64,000 nucleotides of DNA from Dioszegia crocea. Lineage: Eukaryota > Basidiomycota > Tremellomycetes > Tremellales > Bulleribasidiaceae. The translations under genes and the position numbers were made by a program. Shown one piece after another: positions 32,342-43,359 of the stretch. The notes below the pieces were generated by a model. It was not told where the DNA came from. It saw only the letters and a program-made list of their open reading frames with translations, and searched no databases. The DNA is taken from positions 434,001 through 498,000 of the forward strand of contig BCKK01000008.1 of NCBI GenBank assembly GCA_001600615.1. Reading direction: 5' to 3'. Every line of letters starts with the position of its first letter. The first letter of the stretch is position 1.

Positions 32342-35335
32342 TTAGCGAATCAAGAATGACGCCAAGACCTGTACGATACACAACATCGTACAGATGTAGA
32401 ATCCGTGTGCGTATCCCTGAGGATTACCGTTGATGCTGCTGGACCAAAGCGCGCCGCCAATGACGGGTCCGAAGAATCTCGCAAACGAGACGGTAGATTG
32501 GGCGAGACCGTTTGCAAGGCCGACGACGTTGGGCGGGGACATGGCGTTTACGAGCACCATGACGGATGTGTAGGCGAGGGTACCGCCACAGTATCGAACC
32601 GCCCTGGATATATCAGCTAGGGCCATTGTGGAGAAAAGGTGAAAAGAGCGTACGTGACGATAGTGAGGACTGTTCTTTTCAGTCATAATCTCCAACGCAA
32701 AGTGGAGAGGGTGCTCACGGGTCATAATCAAGAATCCTCCACTCTGATCTGGACTCGCAAACGCCCTCAAGAGCGGCAGGGCCATATACGATGGGATGTA
32801 TAGACAACAACCCAGACGGAACATCTGGAGATGAGAGAATTTACCCAGGGGAGGCCCGAGACGTGGGTAAAGCCAGAATTGGTAGACCAGCTGGAAGAGG
32901 CACATGATGGCGATGAGGAAAGAGAAGTTGGCAGGGTTAAGACCGATACCTCCGGACTTGTACTGACTGGAAATTGTCAGCTCAGCGCGACGACCGATGC
33001 CATCTCTAAAGCTTACGTAGTGAGGAAGGAAAGGAAGACTTGGTCGTGCGTAGTGTTGTGGAAAGCGAGAAGTCCATACTACTCAGTGAGCTGTGTGTCC
33101 TACGTCCAGGAGGGATTCTCAGCTCACCTGAAGAATCATCATCTTTGGCAACTGCTGCCATGAGCTAGCCTGTTTCTCCACCATCTGTCCGCTAGGACTG
33201 AGAGGCGTCGTTTCGGCTGCAGTAGGTCGCTCAGCAATAACGCTCAACCCGCCTCCCATACCTCTTGGCGGGGGAGCAGCAAAGAATGGATCTTCCTCCT
33301 GTGTGGTAGCGTTCGGGCTAGCGTCATACCGGATCGAAGCGGGAGGTGTCCGAAGTCCGGTGTTGGCAAAGATGGCTGGCATGTTACCGGACGCAGTTGA
33401 GAATCGACGACCGCCGTGGCTGACAGAAAGGCGATGTCCGGGCAAGGCGCGCTGCAGACTGGTACTGACGAGTCGACGACCAGAGACTGCTCGTCCGCCC
33501 GCTCGGCCTACACTGCCCTGAGGAGCAAAGCTGGGTGAGGGCTGCGGTGTGCTATTGTTGGACTCGATGGCGTTGTCGGTCCGGTCTCCATCTTCGTACT
33601 CCGTCTCATTCTCGTAGTCCTCATCCTCGTCAAAGACCGCCGAGTCTTGAGCTACAGCGGCCGAGACCCAAAGGTCATTGATGTTGAAGGTGTTCTCCTC
33701 GTTGGCTGTTATCAGCAAAGGCCTGGCATGCAAACGTACCAAGCAGCAACTTTTGAGCAAAGTTGAGAGGCTTGGACTGCTCTTCTTCCTCGCCTTCGTC
33801 CTCAAATCCGCCATCTGCCGTGGACACTCGACGGGCGGCGTCCAATGCAGCACGAGCGGCGAGAGTTGGGTGTTTAGATCGAATACCACCATATCTGAGA
33901 TCAGCGCCACCTATCTCTAGACATACCCATAAGCAGTCCCAAGACTTGCTCGACTGTCTCTTCGGGCATGAGGGACTTGGCTCAGTCCTGGATATCCAGC
34001 TCCACCAGCGGCAGTCTCGGTATCCCTTGGACTGAGCAAGTCTCTATAGCCCCTGACGCTGGGTACGGCGGTTGCGTGGCTGGGAGCTGGCGAGACGCTG
34101 CGTAAGGGAGTTCCCTCAATCTCAGGGACGAGAGGCTCGTCTTTCTCCGCTGGTAGGGTAATTCGAGTACCGCCTCGAACACCTCCGTCCCATGAGAGGA
34201 AGCACGCCATGATGGCGCCGGTGAAGAGAATCATGGAGCCGAGGATCGTAGGCAGGATATATGGGAATGATTGGAATAGCGGGAAGTTGGCGAGGAAGGT
34301 TCCTGGCCAATTCTGAGCAGGTGATTCAAAGTTTCCTCCTAGTATCTGGAGGGTTCAGCTTCGTCGCACGCCAAAATCATCGACATGCAACTTACAGGTC
34401 CCATGACACCTCCGAAACCCCATGAGAAACCGAGGACGGCATAAGCACGAGAAGCATTGGTGTCGTCCGTGATATCGCGGATAGATCCTCGGAACTTTGG
34501 ATCAATCTCTGCTTGCAAAAGGACTCACCACTCCGACAGCTCCACCGAAGATTCCTTGGATGAGTCGAATACAGATAGCTTCGGGTAACTTGAAAGTTAG
34601 CCATAGCCCTATCGGGGACTGGGATAGTACGCACAGATTCAGACGTCCCAAAGATGATCAAAGCTATCGCACTTCCCGCCATGGAAGCCACAATGACTGC
34701 TCGTCGACCGTGACGATCGGCGATACTGCTCCATAGTAGACTGGTGAAGAATTGAGTAATGAAAAATACGGAGATCAAATTTCCTGTCAGTGTCAGCTAG
34801 AAACCCTATGAGAGCAGAGAGCCAGTGAGCTCACCAGTCCATAGCCCCACTTCAGCCTCAGTCTCGGAATTCTTCTCATACCCGTCGGCAAGGTAGAAGC
34901 CCTCCACCATTTTTAGGATGAAAGGTGTACACAGGTTAGCTGAGAGCAATTCCGATAGCATGGCCTGCTCATCAGCTAACATTCAATTTGAAAAACATCT
35001 TTACTCACAATAGACAACACAGCCATGGGCAGGCCAGGCAGTGGTGTCGAATAAGCTGGCCTGATACCAGGCACGAGCGTCGGCAGCTTTATATCCTCAA
35101 CATCATCATGTATCAACACAGTTCCACGACTATCCCGGCGCGTCCGTAGAGTGGCGAAAGACTGTCGGGCAGATCGACGTGGTGGTGGAACACTAGGACC
35201 GCTACTGGAGAGATATAGGGGGGAGCGGTGGCTCAGAGTGGACGTCGCGGGTGAGTCGGCAATGGCGTTATCTGAAAAATCTGCAGTCGATGGGAGAGGG
35301 GGTAGGCGAATCTTCGAGGGGGGGGTTTGAGCCAT
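32342..35335 (-). CDS. Major facilitator superfamily transporter (YCR023C / ZIFL-like)
   Basis: A plasma or vacuolar membrane carrier of unknown substrate. ATG 35335 opens a cytosolic Ser/Pro-rich tail of about 90 residues, then TPLPGLPMAVLSIV starts helix 1. NLISVFFITQFFTSLLWSSIADRHGRRAVIV contains the MFS motif A (DRxGRR) between helices 2 and 3. The centre, encoded about 34230-33120, is a long hydrophilic Ser/Pro/Glu loop between the two six-helix halves. The C-terminal half has NAMSPPNVVGLANGLAQSTV, SFARFFGPVIGGALW and YICTMLCIVQVLASFLIR at the end. The QFxTSLLWSxxADRxGRR and SPPNVVGLANGLAQS signatures match the fungal YCR023C group and plant zinc-induced facilitator-like carriers. Exon edges were not all resolved. 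Confidence 0.88.
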
Positions 35336-35769
35336 TGTGAACCCCGAGCCTATGAATTAAGACTCGGTGTCGAGAGGTGATGTTGAGAGACAAGAGATGA
35401 TCGAATGGAGCTCAAGGGATTAACGTTGGTTTGCGCGAAGTTGATGCGTGCCTGGCAGTGACGTAACGGCGCGTCCGACCACTCCACCCTTACTATGCTG
35501 GCCAGACTCTAAATGTTTCAGGTATATATAGGCTGGCCCCTTGGTATGTCTCGTATGGGCGGCGAGGGGGTGTGAGGGAGTTTCAGGGATCTTCGAGTGG
35601 CTCAAAGCTTCGGTCGTCAATCGGCCCCTGTCAAGGCAAGCGAGCTGTATAATCGCGGGTGGCGACAAGTCGGACGACAAGATCAAGCTTGAAATGATGG
35701 CCAACCTTGCTACCTAGATATCTAGATGCTATGATACATGCCTAGTCCTGTAGCAAGAGCATACTGCAG
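35336..35769. other. Intergenic: promoter of the MFS gene and 3' flank of RCY1
   Basis: No gene is supportable. GTATATATAGGC at about 35,521-35,532 is TATA-like and correctly placed for the minus-strand MFS gene (about 190 bp from its ATG). Confidence 0.5.
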
Positions 35770-38700
35770 CTACATGATGACACAATCGTCCTTGACCGAC
35801 AAGGCGTACATGGCCTGCGTAGGTCAGCTCTGTGACCCAACCACAAGCCGTGGAAACCGGAGTCAAACTAACCTTATCGACCGTCTTTTCAATCTTCTTC
35901 CAATCCGCTCGTCTTTGGATAAACTCATAGATACTGTATCCAGTCAGCACCTCACCTTTCCCCAAAGCACCAGACTCACTCTTCAGGTCTAAACGTCCCT
36001 CCATACCTCGTGACATCCCTCACGATCTGCGCGAGATCTTTAGCATCACTGACGATATACACATGACCCAACATTTTCAGGTTTGAGAAATCTTCCGTTA
36101 TTCTTTGTTGTTTGAGACTGGCAACAAATGCGTGATAGGCGTTTAGGTCGGCAATGATTTGGAATCCGCCTTCGAGGGAGATGATTTGACGTTTGAGGTG
36201 TCGTTGTAGAATCCTGAACTAATCAGTCCAATCCCCCAATCTCGGTACAAGAACTCACTGTTGAAGCCTTATCCCCACTTCTTGATAAAACACCTCCAAG
36301 ACTTCCTTTGACGTACTTCCCCTGAGCAAATTACAGTGCATCTCCAAACATCTGATGGCGTCCTGACATCCTTGCGTCGGTCCAAGATCCATCGGGGCAC
36401 CTTCAACGGGGTAATACTCCCTCGGACCAGTCTTGACAATGATGATATGTTCGACCTGCCCATCAACATGTGCTTTACTCCAGACCCTGAGTACTCACCT
36501 GATTCATCAACACCTCAATTCCAGCATTCAACCCGCCCGCTACTGCATCGTCCAAAATCCCCTCGAATCGCTTCTTTTCACGCATGACCGTATTTAAGAA
36601 ATCCGTCTTGTCGACATACGCCGTCAACTCTTTATCAAAGTACACTTGTACCATACTTTGGATGGTATCGCCGACGTGAACCAATTCGAAGAATTGTAAT
36701 AGAGGCGCAACGGAGGTTGTCTCGGCATGCTCGTCGGGTTTGTACGTCGACATCTGATTTGTTGCCCTAAAATCATCAGCGAGGTCTTTTGGCCCAAAGT
36801 GCAGAGTCACTCACTTCCTGAAACCAGGAGCAATATGCCTATCCCCAGCAGCTTTAAGCAGCAACACAAAGATCTCCTCGATCGCCTCCCTAACCCGCAA
36901 GCCACATTTCCCCGGATACTTTGCGAAAGTCTCGCACCTCTTGAGCGACTCTCGATCGGCCTGAATAAGCTCGAGGGCCGTATCGAGCGAGACCAGCAAT
37001 TGAAGTCGGTCGAACGATTTCTCATCTTTCAGTTCCATCGTCGATGGCGCTCGACTGATTGATGGTTTCTCGCCAACACTGAGCTGTGGCGCTTGAAGCG
37101 AACCACCCGACTGCCTTTTCTCCTCCAGTGACGCCGTGGCAGCCTTTGAATCCTCATCGTCCGCCGTCGGAACGTCAAAAATGACCTCTCCAGTTTCTTC
37201 CTGCTTGATGACTCGTGCGCCGCCCTGTCCTCCCCATTTCTGCGGATTGAGCATTGCAAGCCCATTAACAGCCTGATTCCCACCTGCGACTATCGCATTC
37301 ACACCGAACGTCACCGTCCGCGGCACGATTGTCACTGGTAAGAGAAGGACGTCTCTGAATCCAGCCAATAAGTTCCGCTTGACTTGATCGGGATTGGAAG
37401 AAGTAAGGAATGTCGGTCCGGAAGAGTTGGGCGCGGTGCCGTGCCCGTTCCCATGCCCATTTGTCGATCCGCGTTTACTTGTATCCTCGCCTAGCTGGGT
37501 ATCCCAACCTCGGCAGATCTCCTCCAGAGAGTGCTTGATAGCCTCCGTCTCCTCGTCGAGATATTCATCCATGTGATGCTCAAACATCCGGAAGATGGTA
37601 TCTTCTATTTGTGTCCGGGTGGAGGTTGGGATAGGAGTTTTCGATGAGGATAGGACGACCGTGGCTACATCGACAATCTTCCATGCTTGGATGAAGCTCG
37701 CGGGGGTCGCTTGGAGGTAGAGCCTGGGCGAGATTGCTCGGGCGGATGAAAGTAGGGATGAAATATATTCTCCGATCTGGACGTCAACTCTCGCCTTGCA
37801 GATATGAAAGACACTCACAACATCACTAGCGACCCTGTCACAGAACGACAACACAACTCTCGCCTGAGCCGGGAAGATCCTTACGGCCAACTCAGCATCG
37901 GCGCGGAAAGTCTCGACGACATGCGCCATGAATGCATCCATTGGCGTAAAGTCTAATTGCCGAATTGTTGCCCCGGTCCTTGTCGGTACTTTCCTATAGA
38001 ATCAGCATACACACTCAAGTGATCATGATCCGACCTACACGATATTCTCCATCGAGTCCCATTTCCCAGTTTCGTAAAACACCTCTCTCTTCTCCACCCA
38101 GACCCGTCCACACTCCCACTGATCCCGCCCTCCACCTCCAGCTTCCCACACTGCCCAACTCGCCTTAGCTGCAGCCTCCATTCCCGCCTCGTCTGCCCGA
38201 CTATCGGCGACTTCGAACGCTACGAGGCATGTCGAGTCGAATCGGTCCGCAGCGGCCAATAAAGCCTGACGGAGGAAACCCCAATCCTGCAGCGGCTGCA
38301 ATCGTGGCGAAAGGAAGAGCAGGAGGGTCAGAAGTCGTTCGCCCTGCGCTGCAAGGGGTAAAGGGAGGGAAGTGCGTGGATCTGGAGGGAAGAGGAGGGC
38401 GAGTGTCGAAGAGGGTGAAGGGGAAGTACGAAGATGTCGACAGAGCGGCGTAAGGGATAAATGATGTGTTTTGTAGACATTATAGAATGGGCCCGGTTTT
38501 CCATTTCCTATTGGTGTTGAATCGCCAAGCCTTGCCGGTGGTGGAGGGACGAGAGCAAAGAAACCCGTCGTTCGAGATTTAGCACCTCCTGAACCTGACG
38601 GTTTATTCGGCATTGGCAAATCTCCAAAATCCATCAAATTCGTCTCCATCCCTTTCATTCCCCATGCCCCAGCTCCATCCCCATTGGCATGCCCAGCTCC

Positions 38701-39223
38701 TCCCTTTGAGCCTGACAAATCCCCAAAGTCTACCTCCTCAAAGACATCATTGTCATTCTGGGTACTAGAGAAATCACCAAAGTCGTCGTCGAGTGAGTCC
38801 TTTCGGTTAGGGGCTTTCATAGGTGATTTGACTGGCGAGACAATCTTATCTCGCTTGATGTCGATACTCTTTGGTACTGGATATCAGCACCAATCATGAT
38901 ACCTAACACAAGGACGTACTCTCAGGTTTTATTCGTAGGTAATTACACCGAGCTTCCCATCCAGGTTCGGCCCTGACCATACGCGCAAAAGCCCGGTTGA
39001 CCCTGGCGACATTGGGTAAATCCGGAATAGGCAGATATGATACTATCCGTAGCAAGACAACCTCGGGCCAGCGCCCAACCATGGGGTCTGTTGACGCGCT
39101 AGGCTTGGACGGCTTGAGGACCGAGGCGAAGAGTGAGTTGGAGCCGGATGCGAATGGCGCGGACGGGGCCAAGGGCGCCCATTTGTCCGTTGAGACCGAG
39201 TCGCGCTTGGCCCAGCGGAGCAT
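35770..39223 (-). CDS. RCY1: Recyclin-1 (F-box protein with Sec10-like region)
   Basis: Yeast Rcy1 is an F-box protein that directs endocytosed proteins and v-SNAREs back to the plasma membrane. ATG 39223 opens MLRWAKRDS; the F-box follows: VGRWPEVVLLRIVSYLPIPD with LPNVARVNRAFARMV and WEARC. Next is a linker with two FGD/FGDF acidic patches (DDDFGDFSS, EEVDFGDLSG). The remainder is helical exocyst-like sequence: RIFPAQARVVLSFCDRVA, IQAWKIVDVA, MFEHHMDEYLDEE, LLPVTIVPRTVTFGVNAI, and after it GGLNAGIEVLMNQV. The last two exons give YSIYEFIQRRADWKKIEKTV and AMYALSVKDDCVIM, ending at stop 35770-35772. Internal exon edges are approximate. It is preceded by a short divergent promoter-less 3' overlap with no neighbour conflict. 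Confidence 0.9.
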
Positions 39224-39487
39224 GATGGCTGCTGCGGTTGGAGATACTGGGGTTGATAGGCTGTTGGCGAGATGAGATGGGAGATGAAGGCGATATCAAG
39301 CTGTAGCGCGCCGTGTCTCGCCCGCGGTAGGAGGGACGCGGAGATATACGGGATGTCCGTCAGCCTACGGTATATCATCGCGGAGCTTGGTCTGTCGCAG
39401 CTTGCAGTCGCAGCAGCTATATGATATACACTTTATACAACGTATAGCCAAGATCTAATAGACACGCCCGGCGCATGCTCATCCCCT

Positions 39488-40749
39488 CTACGCACTACCG
39501 CCAAACGTCAGATTCTGAGGATACTCCAAATACTTCCAAAACCCCCAATACTTGCTCGCAAACACAAAAGGCAACAGCACCCTCCTGACCGGCATAGGCA
39601 GCGCAATAAGCTGCTTAGCCACACCAATCGGTATCGATCCTACCTCATTAGCCATCACTCCCTCCTCCTCTCGATTGGGCAGACTGACCAATACTCGCCG
39701 GTAAAAACCACTTGGGGTCATTTTCCTTCAAATGCGCCTCAACACCTCTTTCAAGCGCATCATGCTTCTCTTTCCCCATCTGTCCTATCCAATCCCCATC
39801 CAGCGTCTGAATCTCCGCTGCGAGGTGTCGAGCTAGCGTTCCGATCCAACTATCCATCTGCGCCCTTAGTTTCTCGGCGGAGAACCCGCTGGTCGGATCG
39901 ATATAGCTGGGGGATTCCGAAGTACTGGCGGTGATGAATTCGGTCGGGGGCGAGGTTGGGCCGGGTGCAGGTCGGGGAATGAGCCCATTCCTGCAAGTGT
40001 GGATATACACCCATGCGTCTGCAAGTTGCGTATCGAATATCCGGTGTTCGTTGACATTTTGGGTCAAGCGGGGGTCGGACGCATAGTTATCGATGGATTT
40101 CTCAATGAATGGGAAGAAGAATTCTTCTGTTTATTGTCAGAATCGTATTCCATTGGCGAGAAGATTCGGCTCAATACCCAGACTCACCCTCGAAATGATG
40201 ATGACCGTGTAAATGGGCAAAAGTCACACTCGCAAATCCCAGATAGTTGGCCAAATCATCATGCTCCACTGCCCAGTCCGCAAGGGCGTAGACCCTCATA
40301 AGGAGACTGAGAAAAATGGTATGTGCCGCAGCCATAGACCACGAGTCTTCGGCTTGCCAAGCGGCCTGCTGAGTGAGCTTCTTTGCATCCCGGGAATGGA
40401 CCACATGACTCACCGGTTTACCCCCATCACGATAAGCCCGAAGCTCAGCTAGAGCCTTGATGAATTCAGGCGAGGCGAACGCGCTGTGCGCAGGTAAAGG
40501 AGGTAAGGGGATGGCAGCGATCATTTCTACTGTCTTGTGTGGGTGGATGTTTGGATCAAAGACTTGGGCTTCGACATTCAGACTTGGTGGGAATAAGAGC
40601 CTCTTGATAGGCTTACTGAAGATTCCCCTCACCGCCTTGTCCTTGAGCGCTGAGCTCGGTCCAGCTAGGAATAGCTCGGTTCCGTCTCGCTTCCTTACTT
40701 GGTCGGGTCCCAAATCTGAAACGCTGGGAATTTCCTCTTTGGGCAATAC
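39488..40749 (-). CDS. Hemerythrin-like (HHE) domain protein; 5' end unresolved
   Basis: Hemerythrin-like four-helix bundles bind a di-iron centre through His/Glu residues; functions in fungi are varied. Visible marks are SVVHSRDAKKL-type helix 1, TIFLSLLMRVYALADWAVEHDDLANYLGF, the His-rich FAHLHGHHHFEGE joining FFPFIEKSIDNY, then HRIFDTQLADAWVYIH and SAEKLRAQMDSWIGTLARHL. The C-terminus is PIGVAKQLIALPMPVRRVLLPF with YWGFWKYLEYPQNL. The upstream reading frame begins directly after a TAG at 40750-40752, so the first exon must lie further right or translation starts at the internal ATG 40524. Between 39640 and 39715 the frame shifts and a short intron is needed; GCGAGT is a candidate GC donor. 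An iron-binding role is inferred. Confidence 0.72.
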
Positions 40750-41047
40750 CTAGTAGGTGGAGGCGTTCCGCCCATTCCCACCAGGCCATGAGCGGACGAC
40801 GGTTGACAGATCTAGATATTAGGCCATGTTCGATAAGCTCATCGCGACCATCATATCTTCCAGTCATACGACCCTCACAACGAACGATTCATTCTACGCA
40901 GGATGCATCTATCTCAAAGCCCCCTGCTCAGGCTACTACTCTGCTTCTCCCCTCCCCACTATCCTATTTCCATCATTGAGGACCCGGTCCATCAGGTTTC
41001 AACCTATTCCATCAGGCACAAACTCACCCCAAAAGCAAAAGGTAGAC

Positions 41048-43038
41048 TCACGATGATCTCCCTGCCCTCAAAATCTCATCCGTACTCAACAGGTTCACAG
41101 CAATGACAGCAGCACTATGAAGCATCTGCCTCTTGACTCGATAATTATCCCAAACACCCTCCGTGACTGGATTCATCGGTTCACCCGTCCTCAAATCCAA
41201 ACCCACAGCCTCTTCAGATTCCTCAGCCTCTTGCTGCAAACCCACAATCGCATCCTGGACATCAAACCCTCCATTCTGCGCCAGAGTCTTAGGGATAATC
41301 AACATTGCCTCTGCAAATGCCAATACACCCAACTTCGTTCGGCCCTTCGCGGTCGCTTTCAGGGCAGTCTGTAAGTGGAGGGCACAGGCAATTTCGAAGG
41401 CTCCCGCACCTGGGATCAAGCACGCGTCTTCAATTGCGTTCTTGACGGAGCGGAAACCGTCTCGAAGTGCGTCGGTGATTTGGGCCATGGTGTGTGCGTT
41501 GGGACCTGAAATGTCAGCTTGAAACCCACAACGCGAATATCTGAGCTCACCCTTGACGAGCATACAGACACTCTTTGGTTCCCTGACATCCTCCACAAAC
41601 GTATACTTCTCCTCTCCGAGTGTGTGCTCATAGACCAATCCAGCGTAACCCAGGACATCAGGTGTAAGATCTTCGACCGAGTTTTGTGCAATACCCCCGC
41701 AGGCCAGTTGAAGACTGTCCATCAGCCCCGGATCACTCCAAAGACCAGAAAGACTCACCGCTCCATGTTCCTCCGCTTCGCACGCCTCAATGACAGAATC
41801 CCCGCCTTAGCCAGAACATCCAGACTCATCGGATCGATACCCTTCTGGTTGATCATGACGAACATTTTTGGCTTTTCGCCTGATCCCACCGCGACATCGC
41901 AGACTGCGTTTTTGAATTCGACAATCTTCTTTAGTTTCGCATCGACGAATCGACGTTCGGATTCGACTAGCTTTTCGCGTTGTTCAGCTGAAGAATAGAA
42001 GAAGCTCGAGTTGACCTCACTGGGTGTGTGAGCTAAAGCCTCTGAGATACGAGGGGTCAACAAAGCTTACGTCTTCTCATACTCCAGTGACACATTCAGC
42101 GTGAGGATAAACGCATTCTCAACCCTCTTGGGCATATCCGGATGTCTCGCACCGTGATCCATAACCAAACCCTTGACGAGTTGGGTATCCGTATCCGTCT
42201 TGTGCTGCATCTTCATGACTTCAATCATGTGCAGATCAATCGGTTCGCGCGGTGTACCGTCGGTTGACTCGGGCGCGCGAATAGCAAGGACAGCATCGAC
42301 AACGTCCGCTGCGAGCTTTTTGGCCAATTCGGCGTGGAGCTTGGTGGCGAGCGAAGTGTGGGCGACGGAGATGAGGGTTGAGCGGTCTAGAGTGGGGAAT
42401 TGCTTGAAGCCGTCTAGGAACTGGAAAGTCAGTTAGTATGACCGGTTTGTAAACTCACTTTAAGAGCCTCCTTCTTGGCCAAGTCGAATCCTTCGCCAAT
42501 GACTCGGGGGTGGACACCTTCTTGGATGTATCGGTCCGCCTGCTTCAACAACTCTCCAACGAGCAGGACAACAGAGGTTGTTCCGTCTCCTGTCTGCTCA
42601 TCCTGCGCAACAGCTGTCCGAGCGACCATAGCGGCGGTGGGGTTCTGACCATTAGCCTCTGGGTATTTCGGTGCGAAAGGGACGTACCTGTATTTGCATC
42701 TCTGATAGAAGCACCTTCCCGTCCTATCTTGTCAGCTTCATTTCACCAGAGCGGCAATTCTAGCTAACCTTGGTCATCTTGATCTGTCCAGACCCATCCA
42801 CCAGCATCTTGATTGTACCTCTCGGTCCTAATTATCAGCTTACCCCACACTCGGTCCAAGCTCGACATACCAAGATTGCTCTTGACAACATTTGCCAATC
42901 CCACAGCGCCGGCCTGGCGAGTCAGCTACTGACATCGAATTCAATGCACTATATAGCTGAACGTACAGTGTTCACCTGGAGAGCCTGTGTTCTACGAACA
43001 CTCTCCGCTCGGGGGTTGATGAGCTCAATGCTGGACAT
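41048..43038 (-). CDS. CCT6: T-complex protein 1 subunit zeta (chaperonin CCT6)
   Basis: Subunit of the cytosolic TRiC/CCT ring that folds actin and tubulin using ATP. ATG 43038 opens [20 protein letters not shown]. Exons read right to left contain the group II chaperonin signatures: [138 protein letters not shown], and [31 protein letters not shown] and the GEPM/WDNY block identify the zeta subunit rather than other paralogues. The end is [10 protein letters not shown], a few residues shorter than in other species. It is divergent from the Arg/Glu-rich protein gene across a 321-bp shared promoter. Confidence 0.96.
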
Positions 43039-43359
43039 GGCGAACGGGGGTCAATCGGGAATGAGTCGGGCTGTCGAGTTCGGATTCTGAGCGATTTATG
43101 CTCCGTTCTGGATGCCTCTGTGTGTAGGCTTAGACTAATGATCCTATATGAGAAGTGTAGATTGTCTAAGGAGGTCATAGAAGGTCAAGGAACGCGTCTG
43201 GCCTCCAACTTTCAATTAACCCCTCATGGTATTCTTCCTATTTTATCCCAGCGCCTGCACGTGACTTTGCCACCCAACACGTGGCTCTCACCAGCCAGCA
43301 CTTACAAGCCACAACAAATGCCCTACCATACCATCAATCCCAGGCTATAGTAGCCAAGG
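43039..43359. promoter_or_regulatory. Divergent promoter region between CCT6 and the Arg/Glu-rich protein gene
   Basis: 321 bp between two divergent ATGs. Contains CACGTG at about 43,259-43,264 and again near 43,279-43,284 (ACACGTGG), 20 bp apart: two E-box-type cores. No TATA box is clear. Shared regulation is inference. Confidence 0.5.
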
